A DNA stretch of 64,000 nt from Thiothrix subterranea (GCF_030930995.1 NZ_CP133217.1:1116001-1180000), one strand, 5' to 3'; counted from the stretch's first letter, positions 28,099 through 36,653 are shown. The notes: a model not told the origin generated them from the letters alone. Numbers and translations: made by a program.

Positions 28099-28824
28099 TT
28101 ACCAACGATACGCTGCGCCCGCGTACCCGCCCCACACCGTGCTGCTGTCGATGATCGGGCTATCCGCAATGGCGCTGCCATAGCTGTTGGCGCTCACACT
28201 GCCCACCAAGGTCAAGCGGCGGCTGAGTGGTTTTTCCATTTTAACGCCAACTTTTAGGGCGAGTGAATCATCTGCTTGATAAGCGGGGCGATCGGCTTTG
28301 GCTTCAGCCGCATCCACGCCCACGTAGTAATCGGTCAGGTCGGCGGAAAGCCATTGCAATTCGGCATACGGGCGCAGGTTGAGCGGCGTGTCGGGGTGAT
28401 GGGTGTAACGCAGTTTGGCTTGTGCGCCTTCGTGGGCGGCGACATCTTGAGCAAGGTCGGCGGAAATCGTGCCGTTGGCGAGTTTCCATGCGCCGCCTAC
28501 CCGCAGGTTGATGGCACGATCCAGCTCTGCCATGTCTTGCAACACCGCGCTATCGCCGCGTTCGTGATCCCATTCGTCCAGCCCTGCACCGACATAAAAC
28601 TCGCGTGCGGGCGTGGCGCTGAATGACCACGCAGGGCCTACAATATCAAAGCCGTTTTCTTTGATGATCACAGGTTTGACGCCGATTTGCGTGTCGCCCC
28701 CCACAAATGGCGATTGATCCGCAGTAGCGGCAAGGCCGACATTCCACTGGCGCGGTTCGGCGCTGACAGCGGGCGTTTGCGCGGTTGCTAAGAGAGCGAG
28801 TGCGGCACACAATGCGTTCTTCAT
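28099..28824 (-). CDS. MipA/OmpV-family outer membrane protein
   Basis: About 241 residues from the ATG at 28824 with a signal peptide (KNALCAALALLATAQTPAVSAEP). Alternating hydrophobic beta-strands run to a terminal aromatic residue (GGYAGAAYRW), as in outer membrane barrels. Family features include the early GLAATADQSPFVGGDTQIGVKPVI and the GAGLDEWDHERGDSAVL segment. Relatives scaffold murein hydrolases and synthases (MipA) or form porin-like channels (OmpV); which applies here is unknown. Its start is 23 bp from the divergent kinase start, so the promoters overlap. Confidence 0.8.
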   Translation of the reverse strand: MKNALCAALALLATAQTPAVSAEPRQWNVGLAATADQSPFVGGDTQIGVKPVIIKENGFDIVGPAWSFSATPAREFYVGAGLDEWDHERGDSAVLQDMAELDRAINLRVGGAWKLANGTISADLAQDVAAHEGAQAKLRYTHHPDTPLNLRPYAELQWLSADLTDYYVGVDAAEAKADRPAYQADDSLALKVGVKMEKPLSRRLTLVGSVSANSYGSAIADSPIIDSSTVWGGYAGAAYRW

Positions 28825-28847
28825 GTCATATCCTCGGTTCACATTCA

Positions 28848-29735
28848 ATGAAATCTAGCAGCACCGCCCTGACCTTGCCAATACTTCAACAACATTTGGG
28901 GACGGGCGTTGCGATTGCGCGTATAGACGCTGCCAGCGGCGGCTGTATCAATCAAACCAGTACGGTAACACTTGCCGATGGCAGCCGCTATTTCCTCAAA
29001 GTAAATCAGGCGAGTTTGCTGGAAATGTTTGCGGCGGAAGCGGATGGGTTGAATGCAATCCGTGCCAGCGCCAGCCTGCGTGCGCCTGAGTCGCTGGGCT
29101 ATGGGGTGCAAGGGCAACAGGCGTATCTATTGCTGGAATATTTGCCGCTGCAAAATCACGGTGATCAGCGGCAGGCGGGTACGCAACTCGCTGCGCTGCA
29201 CCGTCATACTGCTGCACAACACGGGTGGTTTCGTAGCAATACCATCGGTGCCAGCCCGCAACGTAATACCCAAACGCCCGATTGGGTGCAATTCTGGCAA
29301 CAGGAACGGCTGGGGTTTCAGCTTGAGCGGGCACGGCGGAACGGCTATCCGCCGCGTTCTTATGAACAAGGGTTGCGTTTGAAAGAGAGCATCGGCGCAT
29401 TGTTTACCGATTACCAGCCCGTGGCTTCGTTGTTGCACGGCGATTTGTGGGGTGGGAATTTGGCGTATTTGCCGGATGGCAGCCCGGTGGTGTATGACCC
29501 AGCGGTGTATTACGGCGACCGCGAAACTGACCTGGCGATGACTGAGCTGTTTGGCGGGTTTGGGGTGGACTTTTACGCGGCGTATAACGCGGCTTGGGCG
29601 TTGGATTCGGGCTATGCGGTACGCAAAACGTTGTATAACTTGTACCACATTCTCAACCACTTCAACTTGTTTGGTAGTGGGTATGGGGAACAGGCGGCGC
29701 GGATGACGGAGAAGGTTTTGGCAGAGATAGGCTAA
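28848..29735 (+). CDS. Fructosamine kinase family protein
   Basis: A protein of 295 residues with a kinase-like (APH) fold. It has the N-lobe SGGCINQTSTVTLADGSRYFLKVN, the catalytic loop SLLHGDLWGGNLAYLPDGSPVVYDPAVYYGDRETDLAMTELFGGF and the C-terminal HILNHFNLFGSGYGEQA. Bacterial members phosphorylate ribulosamines or fructosamines on glycated proteins, starting deglycation. Catalytic Asp of HGDLWGGN and metal-binding Asp of YDPAVYYGD are present. The ATG at 28848 is chosen because upstream starts overlap the divergent mipA coding region. Confidence 0.9.
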   Translation: MKSSSTALTLPILQQHLGTGVAIARIDAASGGCINQTSTVTLADGSRYFLKVNQASLLEMFAAEADGLNAIRASASLRAPESLGYGVQGQQAYLLLEYLPLQNHGDQRQAGTQLAALHRHTAAQHGWFRSNTIGASPQRNTQTPDWVQFWQQERLGFQLERARRNGYPPRSYEQGLRLKESIGALFTDYQPVASLLHGDLWGGNLAYLPDGSPVVYDPAVYYGDRETDLAMTELFGGFGVDFYAAYNAAWALDSGYAVRKTLYNLYHILNHFNLFGSGYGEQAARMTEKVLAEIG

Positions 29736-29791
29736 TATCGGCGTAATATCCTATACTCTACTTATCAATTTTACGCCCATATTGTAATACT

Positions 29792-31036
29792 ATGCATAAT
29801 CGAACCATTACTCAACGCTTGCAACACAAAGCCGCCTCCCGTTTTGGACGCATTACGGTATTAACGGGCGCACGTCAAACAGGTAAAACCACGCTGGTAC
29901 GTGCCTTGTTTCCTGATTACACCTACCTAACCCTGGATGACCCGATCACGCGCCCGGATTATGCCCGTCTGTCGGCGGCGCAATGGCAGGAACGTTACCC
30001 ACTGGTGATTCTGGATGAGGTGCAAAAGTTGCCTGCACTGCTGGATTCCGTGAAAGCGACCTATGACCAATATCCAGATACCCGCTACATCCTGCTGGGG
30101 TCTAGCCAGATATTGTTGCTGGAGAAGGTGCAGGAAAGTTTGGCAGGACGTGCCGCGTTAATTGAACTTTACTCGTTAACGCTACCAGAGCGACAAACGA
30201 CGACTGCCGACGAAGCCATTACTCCGTCGCGGCTGGTGCGTTTGCTCATGGGTGAACCTGCCAGTATTTTGCAGGGCATCCCGCTCACCGATACCCGTTA
30301 CGCCAAGGCAGAAAATGCGTGGGCGGATTACCTGGAATACGGTGCAATGCCTGCGATTGTGGATAGCAGCGTGGAAAAGTCAGAAAAACGCGAATGGTTA
30401 CAGGATTACATTCGGACGTACTTGCAGCGCGATGTGCGTGATTTGGGGAATATGCGTGAACTTGAGCCGTTTGTACGGGCACAAAAAGCCCTCGCCGCAT
30501 TGAGCGGTCAGTTGCTGAATGTCAGCGAGTTGGCAAAACAGGCGGGTATTTCGGCGGTGACAGCGAAACGTTTCATCAGCTATCTGGAAATCAGTTATCA
30601 GGCAATTCAGCTTGCGCCGTGGTTTCGCAACCTCCATAAGCGTTTGAGTAAATCCCCCAAGGTACATTTTCTTGACCCCGGCATTCAGCGCGTCTTACTC
30701 AACCGCACAGGCACATTCACTGGGCATGAGTTTGAAAGTGCTGTGGTGGCGGAGATTTACAAGCAAATCAAAACGCACGCACTGGCGGTGGATTGTTACC
30801 ACTTGCGCACGGTGGATGGGCGTGAGGTTGACCTGTTGCTGGAGCTGGAAAACGGTTATATCGCCATCGAAGTCAAAATGTCTGCCCATGTGAGTGCTAC
30901 CGATGCGCGGCATTTGCATGACTTGGCGGAATTGTTGGATAAGCCATTGCTGCACGCACTGGTGGTGTCGAATGATCCGCAGGTGCAACAGTGGGGGAAT
31001 GTGATGGCTGTACCTGTGGCGTGGTTATTGGGATAG
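29792..31036 (+). CDS. AAA_14/DUF4143 ATPase
   Basis: A protein of 414 residues. It has Walker A GARQTGKTTL (near residue 25), Walker B LVILDEVQKLPALLD and sensor ILLGSSQILLL. The middle DUF4143 domain includes NVSELAKQAGISAVTAKRFISYLEIS. The C-terminal PD-(D/E)XK-like core is REVDLLLELENGYIAIEVKMS. It belongs to the same general class as the ATPase at 18450-19640 but is a distinct subfamily. It stands alone, with AT-rich flanks; the function is unknown. Confidence 0.85.
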   Translation: MHNRTITQRLQHKAASRFGRITVLTGARQTGKTTLVRALFPDYTYLTLDDPITRPDYARLSAAQWQERYPLVILDEVQKLPALLDSVKATYDQYPDTRYILLGSSQILLLEKVQESLAGRAALIELYSLTLPERQTTTADEAITPSRLVRLLMGEPASILQGIPLTDTRYAKAENAWADYLEYGAMPAIVDSSVEKSEKREWLQDYIRTYLQRDVRDLGNMRELEPFVRAQKALAALSGQLLNVSELAKQAGISAVTAKRFISYLEISYQAIQLAPWFRNLHKRLSKSPKVHFLDPGIQRVLLNRTGTFTGHEFESAVVAEIYKQIKTHALAVDCYHLRTVDGREVDLLLELENGYIAIEVKMSAHVSATDARHLHDLAELLDKPLLHALVVSNDPQVQQWGNVMAVPVAWLLG

Positions 31037-31112
31037 ATTACTATCTTTATAGATAATTGTTACTGAATTGTATTTCCTGCCATGCTAGGAAAAATCAGAT
31101 TTTATTTGATTA

Positions 31113-31127
31113 TTATCAATAAGATAA
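31113..31127. promoter_or_regulatory. Candidate RtcR upstream activating site
   Basis: TTATC-AATAA-GATAA is a symmetric inverted repeat about 18 bp upstream of the sigma-54 -24 element of rtcB. Activators of this class bind dyads upstream of -24/-12 promoters, though usually further away, so the role is tentative. Confidence 0.35.
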
Positions 31128-31144
31128 GTATTGCCTGATAAGAC

Positions 31145-31160
31145 TGGCACACCCTTTGCA
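31145..31160 (+). promoter_or_regulatory. Consensus sigma-54 promoter of rtcB
   Basis: TGGCAC-ACCCT-TTGCA matches the -24/-12 consensus TGGCAC-N5-TTGCA exactly. Transcription should begin near 31172. This favours the ATG at 31200 over the one at 31179 as the rtcB start. The matching enhancer-binding protein RtcR is encoded at 16722-18314. Confidence 0.85.
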
Positions 31161-31199
31161 GTATCGTAAGCGTAACTAATGACAAGCAAGGAACACACC

Positions 31200-32432
31200 A
31201 TGAGCACTGCTGCCACTCCCTACGAAGTCCTCCACGAAGCCGGTCACGCGCCCGTTAAAGCGTGGACAAAAGGCGTGCCTTTCGACGACAACTCCAAAAA
31301 GCAATTGCTGAACATTGCGCAGATGCCGTTTATTCACCAGTGGGTGGCGGCGATGCCGGATGTGCATCTGGGTAAAGGCGCGACGATTGGTAGCGTGATT
31401 CCAACCGTGGGGGCGATTATTCCGGCGGCGGTAGGGGTGGATTTGGGTTGCGGGATGATGGCGGCGAAAACCACCTTGACCGCAGCCGATTTGCCCGATT
31501 CCTTGGAGGCGATGCGTAGCAAAATTGAGAAAGTTGTTCCGCATGGGCGCGTGGCGACTCGCGGTAAACGCGATACCGGCAGTTGGGGTGAGCCGCCGGA
31601 CGATGTGCTGGAAAAATGGCTGGGGTTGAGTGCGGGTTTCCAGCGGTTGTGCGAGAAGCATCCGTTCCTGAAAAACACCAATAACTTGAAGCATTTGGGG
31701 ACGCTGGGTACGGGCAACCATTTCATCGAGGTGTGTCTGGATGAAACCCAAACCGTGTGGGTGATGTTGCACAGCGGGTCACGCGGGGTGGGCAATGCCA
31801 TCGGTACGCACTTTATCGAGCAGGCGAAAAAGGACATGGAACGCTATTTCATCCACCTGCCGGACAAGGATTTGGCGTACATCCCCGAAGGTAGCCCGCA
31901 TTTCCGCAACTACGTGGAGGCGGTGGCGTGGGCGCAGGATTTCGCGCAAGCCAACCGCGAGGTGATGATGGCGCGTACTTTGCAAGCGATCCGCGAGGTG
32001 TTGCCGATCCCGTTCACGGCGGATGTGGAGGCGGTGAATTGCCACCACAACTACATCAGCCGCGAACACCATTACGGCAAGGATGTGTGGGTGACGCGCA
32101 AAGGCGCGGTGAGTGCGCAAAAAGGTCAGCTTGGGATTATTCCGGGCAGCATGGGGGCGAAATCGTTCATCGTGCGCGGGTTGGGTAACGCCGAAAGTTT
32201 TTGCAGTTGCAGCCACGGCGCGGGGCGCGTGATGTCACGCACTGAGGCGAAACGCCGCGTGTCGCTGGAGGAGCATAAACGCGCCGTTGCTGGGGTGGAA
32301 TGCCGCGTGGATGAGGCGGTGATTGATGAAACGCCGTCGGCTTATAAGCCGATTGATAAGGTGATGGCGGCGCAGAGCGATTTGGTGGAAGTGCTGCATA
32401 CGCTGAAGCAGGTGGTGTGTGTGAAGGGGTGA
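31200..32432 (+). CDS. rtcB: RtcB RNA ligase
   Basis: A GTP-dependent 3'-phosphate/5'-OH RNA ligase of 410 residues, close to the usual ~408. The conserved metal and active-site blocks are all present: MPDVHLGKGATIGSV, GVDLGCGMM (metal Cys), GTGNHFIEV, HSGSRGVGN, VNCHHNYISREHH, IPGSMGAKSFIVRG, and CSCSHGAGR with the His that becomes guanylylated. It repairs cleaved tRNAs and rRNA. The ATG at 31200 has AAGGA upstream. It is driven by a consensus sigma-54 promoter. No rtcA follows; instead a HEPN-like gene lies 49 bp downstream. Confidence 0.96.
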   Translation: MSTAATPYEVLHEAGHAPVKAWTKGVPFDDNSKKQLLNIAQMPFIHQWVAAMPDVHLGKGATIGSVIPTVGAIIPAAVGVDLGCGMMAAKTTLTAADLPDSLEAMRSKIEKVVPHGRVATRGKRDTGSWGEPPDDVLEKWLGLSAGFQRLCEKHPFLKNTNNLKHLGTLGTGNHFIEVCLDETQTVWVMLHSGSRGVGNAIGTHFIEQAKKDMERYFIHLPDKDLAYIPEGSPHFRNYVEAVAWAQDFAQANREVMMARTLQAIREVLPIPFTADVEAVNCHHNYISREHHYGKDVWVTRKGAVSAQKGQLGIIPGSMGAKSFIVRGLGNAESFCSCSHGAGRVMSRTEAKRRVSLEEHKRAVAGVECRVDEAVIDETPSAYKPIDKVMAAQSDLVEVLHTLKQVVCVKG

Positions 32433-32481
32433 TGGTATTATTTTTAATTTTCAGTAGCTTGGATTATTAGGATGCTAATAT

Positions 32482-33102
32482 ATGGTAGATAATGTCACGA
32501 TTCATTGCTCAGAATGCGGTGTCTTAATAAGAACAGATGAGAAAACGTCATTTATTTTTGAGTCTCTAGATTATGATTGCAGTGAAAAGTATCTTATTTC
32601 ACAATGCCCTTCTTGTTTTAGTGTATTGTTTGGGCGTAAAACGTTAACGCTTGATGAGGTTGAGCGGCAGTTTGTATGGAAAACTGTGGCTGAGCGGCTA
32701 TGGCCTGATCCGCTCTTATCCGAAGTTCCATCTGAAATTCCCGCTAAAGCTAGGCAAGATATTATCGAGGCGAAGAAATGTTTTTCTTATGAAATATACT
32801 CTGCTGCGGCTGTGTTATGTGGTAAAGCACTAGAACGGCTTGTTAAAGAAAAAGCAGGTAATCATACGATTGCGCGTGGTCTTCAAGAATTAAAGACCAA
32901 TCAGATTATTGATCAGCGCTTATTCGATTGGGGAGATGCTTTAAGAAAAGAACGCAATATTGGCGCACATGCTTCTGATGAGGAAGTTACCAAAGACGAT
33001 GCAAGAGATATTATAGATTTCACTATAGCAATTTTTGATTATGTATATAGACTTTCCACTAAATATGAGGATTATATGGCAAGGAAAAATAAAAACATTT
33101 AG
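32482..33102 (+). CDS. DUF4145 protein: zinc ribbon plus HEPN-like domain
   Basis: A protein of 206 residues. An N-terminal treble-clef-like zinc ribbon (CSECGVLIRT ... CPSCFSVLFG) is followed by a helical DUF4145 domain. This contains AAAVLCGKALERLVKEKAG and the R-x4-H motif RNIGAH, the signature of HEPN ribonuclease folds. It lies 49 bp downstream of rtcB with an AGGA ribosome-binding site and no obvious terminator between, so it may be cotranscribed. Its codons are visibly more AT-rich than those of the neighbours, suggesting acquisition by transfer. RNase activity is inference. Confidence 0.75.
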   Translation: MVDNVTIHCSECGVLIRTDEKTSFIFESLDYDCSEKYLISQCPSCFSVLFGRKTLTLDEVERQFVWKTVAERLWPDPLLSEVPSEIPAKARQDIIEAKKCFSYEIYSAAAVLCGKALERLVKEKAGNHTIARGLQELKTNQIIDQRLFDWGDALRKERNIGAHASDEEVTKDDARDIIDFTIAIFDYVYRLSTKYEDYMARKNKNI

Positions 33103-33123
33103 TTAACTGATCTATTTCCATGA

Positions 33124-33300
33124 TTATGCACCGCACAAATATTTCAACTTCGCTTCGAGTTCACCGGGTTCGTAGTTGATGACAGGAATTTTGTGTTTAG
33201 CGCATTCTTCGTAAAAGCGGTAGCGGTCTACGCCTGCAACTTCACAGATAAATCCAGTGGATATTTTCCCTGCATGACCATCATAACGTGAGCCTTTCCT
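33124..33300 (-). pseudogene. UPF0175-family antitoxin remnant
   Basis: The minus-strand frame encodes GKISTGFICEVAGVDRYRFYEECAKHKIPVINYEPGELEAKLKYL, which matches the C-terminal two-thirds of UPF0175 small DNA-binding proteins. The expected N-terminal strand is missing. The open frame continues upstream only through the start of the opposite-strand gene at 33301, and that extension does not look like the family. It therefore appears truncated, with no toxin partner next to it. Confidence 0.6.
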
Positions 33301-33720
33301 ATGACCTACCAAGAATTCTACGACCACATCGACTGCCGTTTCCCCTATCACGACACAGCCGCATGGCAGCAACTCATTGCGCAATCCCTAGAAATCGGTG
33401 GCGATGCGCCGTTTCTGGTGTTGCATGAAATTTGCCGCTTGCCTACATCCGTCACTCTGAATCTTGAGCAGCACTTGGCGATGTATGCTTACTGGAAAGT
33501 GGCGTTTTTTCACCCCATGCAAGACATCGTTGAACCTGCGAGCTTGGCATTGATTCAACGACAGCTTTTGAGCGATGCGGAAGTTATTCACATCATGGAG
33601 CAACTGCGAACCTACCCCCAGCAATATTCTGCGCTGCAAGTGGCATTGTCTGCGTGTGCTGATGAGCAGGGTTTGGTCGATGCGAAATACGAGGAAATTG
33701 TCAGTGAGTGGCAGCGGTAG
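33301..33720 (+). CDS. Hypothetical helical protein
   Basis: A protein of 139 residues, soluble and alpha-helical, beginning MTYQEFYDHIDCRFPYHDTAAWQQLIAQSLEIGGDAPFLVLHEICRLP. No domain is recognised. Codon use resembles the neighbouring chromosomal genes and it ends 4 bp before the convergent hipA stop. The start region overlaps the truncated UPF0175 fragment on the other strand, which suggests the two were brought together by a rearrangement. Confidence 0.55.
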   Translation: MTYQEFYDHIDCRFPYHDTAAWQQLIAQSLEIGGDAPFLVLHEICRLPTSVTLNLEQHLAMYAYWKVAFFHPMQDIVEPASLALIQRQLLSDAEVIHIMEQLRTYPQQYSALQVALSACADEQGLVDAKYEEIVSEWQR

Positions 33721-33724
33721 GCAT

Positions 33725-35026
33725 TCACTGAATCTTCACATTCTGCATCATTCCCGCATGTTCCAGCAAGCGGCTTGTCTGCTGCTGTATGCTATCCCGC
33801 AAGTTTGCTGCAAACTGCTGTTCTGCCGGGGTTTTCAATACACACGCCGCCCACACGCGGGGCAATTGTTCCACAACCTGCTTACACATGGCGGTAAGCG
33901 TTGCCTGCACCAGTGAGCGCGACAGACCACAACTTGCGGCAAAATCTGCCAATTGAAAGGCGGAGACACGGGTATCAAAATCATCCCCCAACGCCATCGC
34001 CAGTTCTTGCTGGTATTCGGGATACACCGCGATATTGACCAGATCGTAGCAAGGCGCAGGTTCGATGCCGTTTTTGCCGACGAAAAAGCTGATGTTTTTG
34101 CCGTGCGCATCCCAATTGCTGATGATGAGATTGAACATCACCCAGTCCAGCACGTATTTGCGGGCAAGCGCAGGCGAACGGCAATGAGCGCAGAAGGCGA
34201 ATAAACGCGGCAAACTTGCGCCGTCACGGATAGCCGCCACATCGAGGCTGTTACCAAAATTGCGTTCGTATTTGTATTCGGGTGGCAAATCGAGTGCTTG
34301 GCAACCATCAATCAGATGGCGGCGCAATACCGTATCGCCTTGGCGTTTGCGGTCAAAGCGCGTCACCAGCAACGCACGATGCTGCCCGAAACGCCGCAAT
34401 TCCACCGCTGCGACGGGCAAACCGATAGCGTTGGCAAGCTGCATCAGCAGGTATTCATTCAGCACCACATGGTTCTGGTTGGCTGGCTCGAACTTAAGGA
34501 TATGGGTAGAACACAAACTGCCTTCGCCAAATGCCAGCCCGCCTTGTGCATCCGCCAACACATTGATTTTATGTTGAACCCCAGCCACAGACAGGCGCGG
34601 GCGACCATCCCACACAATCAGGTTGCGGGCGGGTTGATTGTCGAGCCGCTCCAGCAATTCAGCAGGCAAGATCGGGCGCAAACGGGCGGGCTGGGCAGGT
34701 TCAAGCGTTTCAGGCAAGAACTGCAATGCACCCGGCGTATCTGCCCCCAAAGCGCGGATAATCCCAAAGGTATTGGCGCGGCTGAGCTGGTAGTTTTCCA
34801 GCAGGATGTCGAAACCCTGACCTTCGGGCAGCAAGTTACGCAGGAAACGTTGCACCACCTGATGGTTCGCGACTGAGGTCAACGGCAAGTGTGGCGAAAT
34901 GGCAAAACCACTGGCCTGCCATGTCGGTGTGTATTCCAGCGTCAATTGCCCTTGCGCATCAGCCAGCAGAAAACCGATGGGCTGTTCCCCCAAGCAAACC
35001 CGCAGGCGGTGTTCATACCCAGTCAT
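33725..35026 (-). CDS. hipA: HipA-family serine/threonine kinase toxin
   Basis: About 433 residues. It has the N-terminal couple_hipA domain (LAD..GQLTLEYTPTW) and the HipA kinase core: ATP-loop region KINVLADAQGGLAFGEG, HILKFEP, LLVTRFDRK, the catalytic segment FNLIISNWDAHGKNISFF (Asp and Asn present) and the metal-binding YDLVNI. HipA phosphorylates glutamyl-tRNA synthetase and induces dormancy; the substrate of this homologue is unknown. Its ATG at 35026 overlaps the end of the hipB gene, so translation is coupled. Confidence 0.88.
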   Translation of the reverse strand: MTGYEHRLRVCLGEQPIGFLLADAQGQLTLEYTPTWQASGFAISPHLPLTSVANHQVVQRFLRNLLPEGQGFDILLENYQLSRANTFGIIRALGADTPGALQFLPETLEPAQPARLRPILPAELLERLDNQPARNLIVWDGRPRLSVAGVQHKINVLADAQGGLAFGEGSLCSTHILKFEPANQNHVVLNEYLLMQLANAIGLPVAAVELRRFGQHRALLVTRFDRKRQGDTVLRRHLIDGCQALDLPPEYKYERNFGNSLDVAAIRDGASLPRLFAFCAHCRSPALARKYVLDWVMFNLIISNWDAHGKNISFFVGKNGIEPAPCYDLVNIAVYPEYQQELAMALGDDFDTRVSAFQLADFAASCGLSRSLVQATLTAMCKQVVEQLPRVWAACVLKTPAEQQFAANLRDSIQQQTSRLLEHAGMMQNVKIQ

Positions 35027-35288
35027 CGTCACCACCTTCTATCCACGGCTCTACTTTTAGCCCAATACCAAGACCGTTGAGGACTTGAAGCAATGTACTG
35101 AGTTGTACACCGGAATGCCCGCGTTCCAGCTTGCTCAAAGTATCCTTGGCAACACCAAGCAATGCGGCGGCATCGTCAATCCGTAAACCGGATTGGGTGC
35201 GCTTGGCGCGGATGAATTGCCCCAGCAATGCGGGAGTGAGTGCGCCGGATTGTTGTGGGGTGGGAAGTGGGGTCAGGGGTCTTGCCAT
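35013..35288 (-). CDS. hipB: HipB-like Xre antitoxin
   Basis: A protein of 91 residues with an Xre helix-turn-helix: LGQFIRAKRTQSGLRIDDAAALLGVAKDTLSKLERGHSGVQLSTLLQVLNGLGI. The C-terminal Trp (DDDWV) resembles the tail of HipB. It precedes and overlaps hipA in the canonical antitoxin-first order. It probably represses its own promoter by binding the large inverted repeat directly upstream. Confidence 0.88.
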   Translation of the reverse strand: MARPLTPLPTPQQSGALTPALLGQFIRAKRTQSGLRIDDAAALLGVAKDTLSKLERGHSGVQLSTLLQVLNGLGIGLKVEPWIEGGDDDWV

Positions 35289-35299
35289 AATGGATTACC

Positions 35300-35375
35300 A
35301 TTGTTCCTGCTACTCAGGGAATAATAGCGTATTAGCGATGGAATGCAATATTATTCCTTGAGTAGCAGGAACAAT
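35300..35375. promoter_or_regulatory. 26-nt inverted repeat, probable hipBA operator
   Basis: Arms at 35300-35325 and 35350-35375 are reverse complements with one mismatch (core TTGTTCCTGCTACTC) around a 24-bp spacer. They lie 12 bp upstream of the hipB start, where HipB operators are expected, and also upstream of the divergent regulator gene at 35464. Each arm is far longer than one HipB half-site. Confidence 0.7.
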
Positions 35376-35463
35376 TACCGCAAGCCCACACGCCAAAACA
35401 GATGCTATGCGCCAAGGCTCATCAATGCTATAACAATAGCAATCTGAACGCTGGAGGAGGCGT

Positions 35464-36636
35464 ATGGAGCAAGTTAAGGATTCGGCAACCCGTTTATCGC
35501 AGCGACGGCGCACCATTGAAACGCAGTGGAGTCGCTTTGTTGCTGGCAGCCCCTTCGTGAAACGCGACGGTATCCGTGATGACATTATGTCGTCATGGCA
35601 GCGCAGTGCTCAACACATCCATCCGCTCCAAGTTCACGCGCCTGCTGACGATGAATATTCCACGCTGCAACGCTGGAAAGAGTCCCAACTGTGCCTAGCC
35701 GCGCAACGCGAGCAAGAACAAATGATGCAGCTTGCCCATGAAGGCGAGTTAGTCGCAGCCATTGCCGACCCGCAAGGGCGTTTATTATGGACATTTTCCA
35801 GCCGTCACATGCGCAGCCGCGCGGAATCGGTCAACTTCACCGCTGGCGGTTTGTGGGATGAAGCCTCGGTCGGCACGAATGCGGTGGGTTTGGCGTTAAA
35901 ATTGCGGCGTTCTGTCACGGTATTTTCGTCGGAACATTACCTGCCTTTTGTGCATGACTGGGTGTGTTACGCCGCACCGATTACGCATCCGCAATCCGGC
36001 GAAGTGCTGGGTGTGCTGGATATGTCTACCACATGGAATCGTCATACACCGTTGGGGCAAGCGGCTGTTACCGAATTGGCGCGTGCGATTGGGCGTTGTT
36101 TGCCGCAGCAGTTACCCCGCGCTGAATTGGAAATCCATGCACTGGGGCAGCCCCGCATTCTGTTTAGGGGTAAGCCTTTGAGTCTGCCCATGCGCCAAGT
36201 GGAAATCCTTTGCCTGTTGGCCTTGAATCCGCAGGGCTTGAGCCTTGAAGGTTTCCACGCGGCGTTGTATGGCGATCAACCTATTTCCACCACGACCTTG
36301 AAAGCGGAACTGTCGCATTTGCGGCGTTTGCTGGATGGGCAAATCGGTTCGCGCCCGTACCGTTTGCAAATGCCGGTGTGGGCGGATTTCATTCAAGTCT
36401 GGCAAGCCTTGCGCCAGCAACAAAGCCAAGAAGCCTTCTCGTTATACCGTGGTTCGTTTTTGCCGCAATCCGCCTCACCAGAACTGGAAGAATGGCGTTA
36501 TTGCATTGATGCGGTGATGGGTAAAGCCATTGATTCCTGCCAAGACCCTAGCGTGCTGATGGGGCAATTGTGTCATAGCACCGGCGGTAGTGAGCTGGTG
36601 CGCGAACGGTTGGCGGAGTTGGTGTTACACCCTTAG
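35464..36636 (+). CDS. GAF-domain regulator with C-terminal winged helix
   Basis: A protein of 390 residues. The N-terminal half resembles the sensor region of AcoR-type activators (MSSWQRSAQ, AIADPQGRLLWTF, FTAGGLWDEASVGTNAVGLAL, YAAPITHPQSGEVLGVLDMSTTW: GAF domain). The AAA+ sigma-54 module is absent. The C-terminal part (LSLPMRQVEILCLLALNPQGLSLEGFHAALYGD...LKAELSHLRRLLDG) resembles an OmpR/SARP-like winged helix. It lies convergently beside an aldehyde dehydrogenase of the type regulated by acetoin or ethanol-responsive proteins and probably controls it. The ribosome-binding site is GGAGGAGG. Confidence 0.8.
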   Translation: MEQVKDSATRLSQRRRTIETQWSRFVAGSPFVKRDGIRDDIMSSWQRSAQHIHPLQVHAPADDEYSTLQRWKESQLCLAAQREQEQMMQLAHEGELVAAIADPQGRLLWTFSSRHMRSRAESVNFTAGGLWDEASVGTNAVGLALKLRRSVTVFSSEHYLPFVHDWVCYAAPITHPQSGEVLGVLDMSTTWNRHTPLGQAAVTELARAIGRCLPQQLPRAELEIHALGQPRILFRGKPLSLPMRQVEILCLLALNPQGLSLEGFHAALYGDQPISTTTLKAELSHLRRLLDGQIGSRPYRLQMPVWADFIQVWQALRQQQSQEAFSLYRGSFLPQSASPELEEWRYCIDAVMGKAIDSCQDPSVLMGQLCHSTGGSELVRERLAELVLHP

Positions 36637-36653
36637 AAGATCCTGCTGAACAG

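Noticed and set aside
31179..31199. Upstream ATG as the rtcB start
   Set aside because: It lies about 7 bases after the predicted sigma-54 start site, leaving no room for a ribosome-binding site; 31200 has AAGGA.
33301..33384. Full-length 86-residue reading of the UPF0175 fragment
   Set aside because: The extra N-terminal residues do not resemble the family and overlap the start of the opposite gene.
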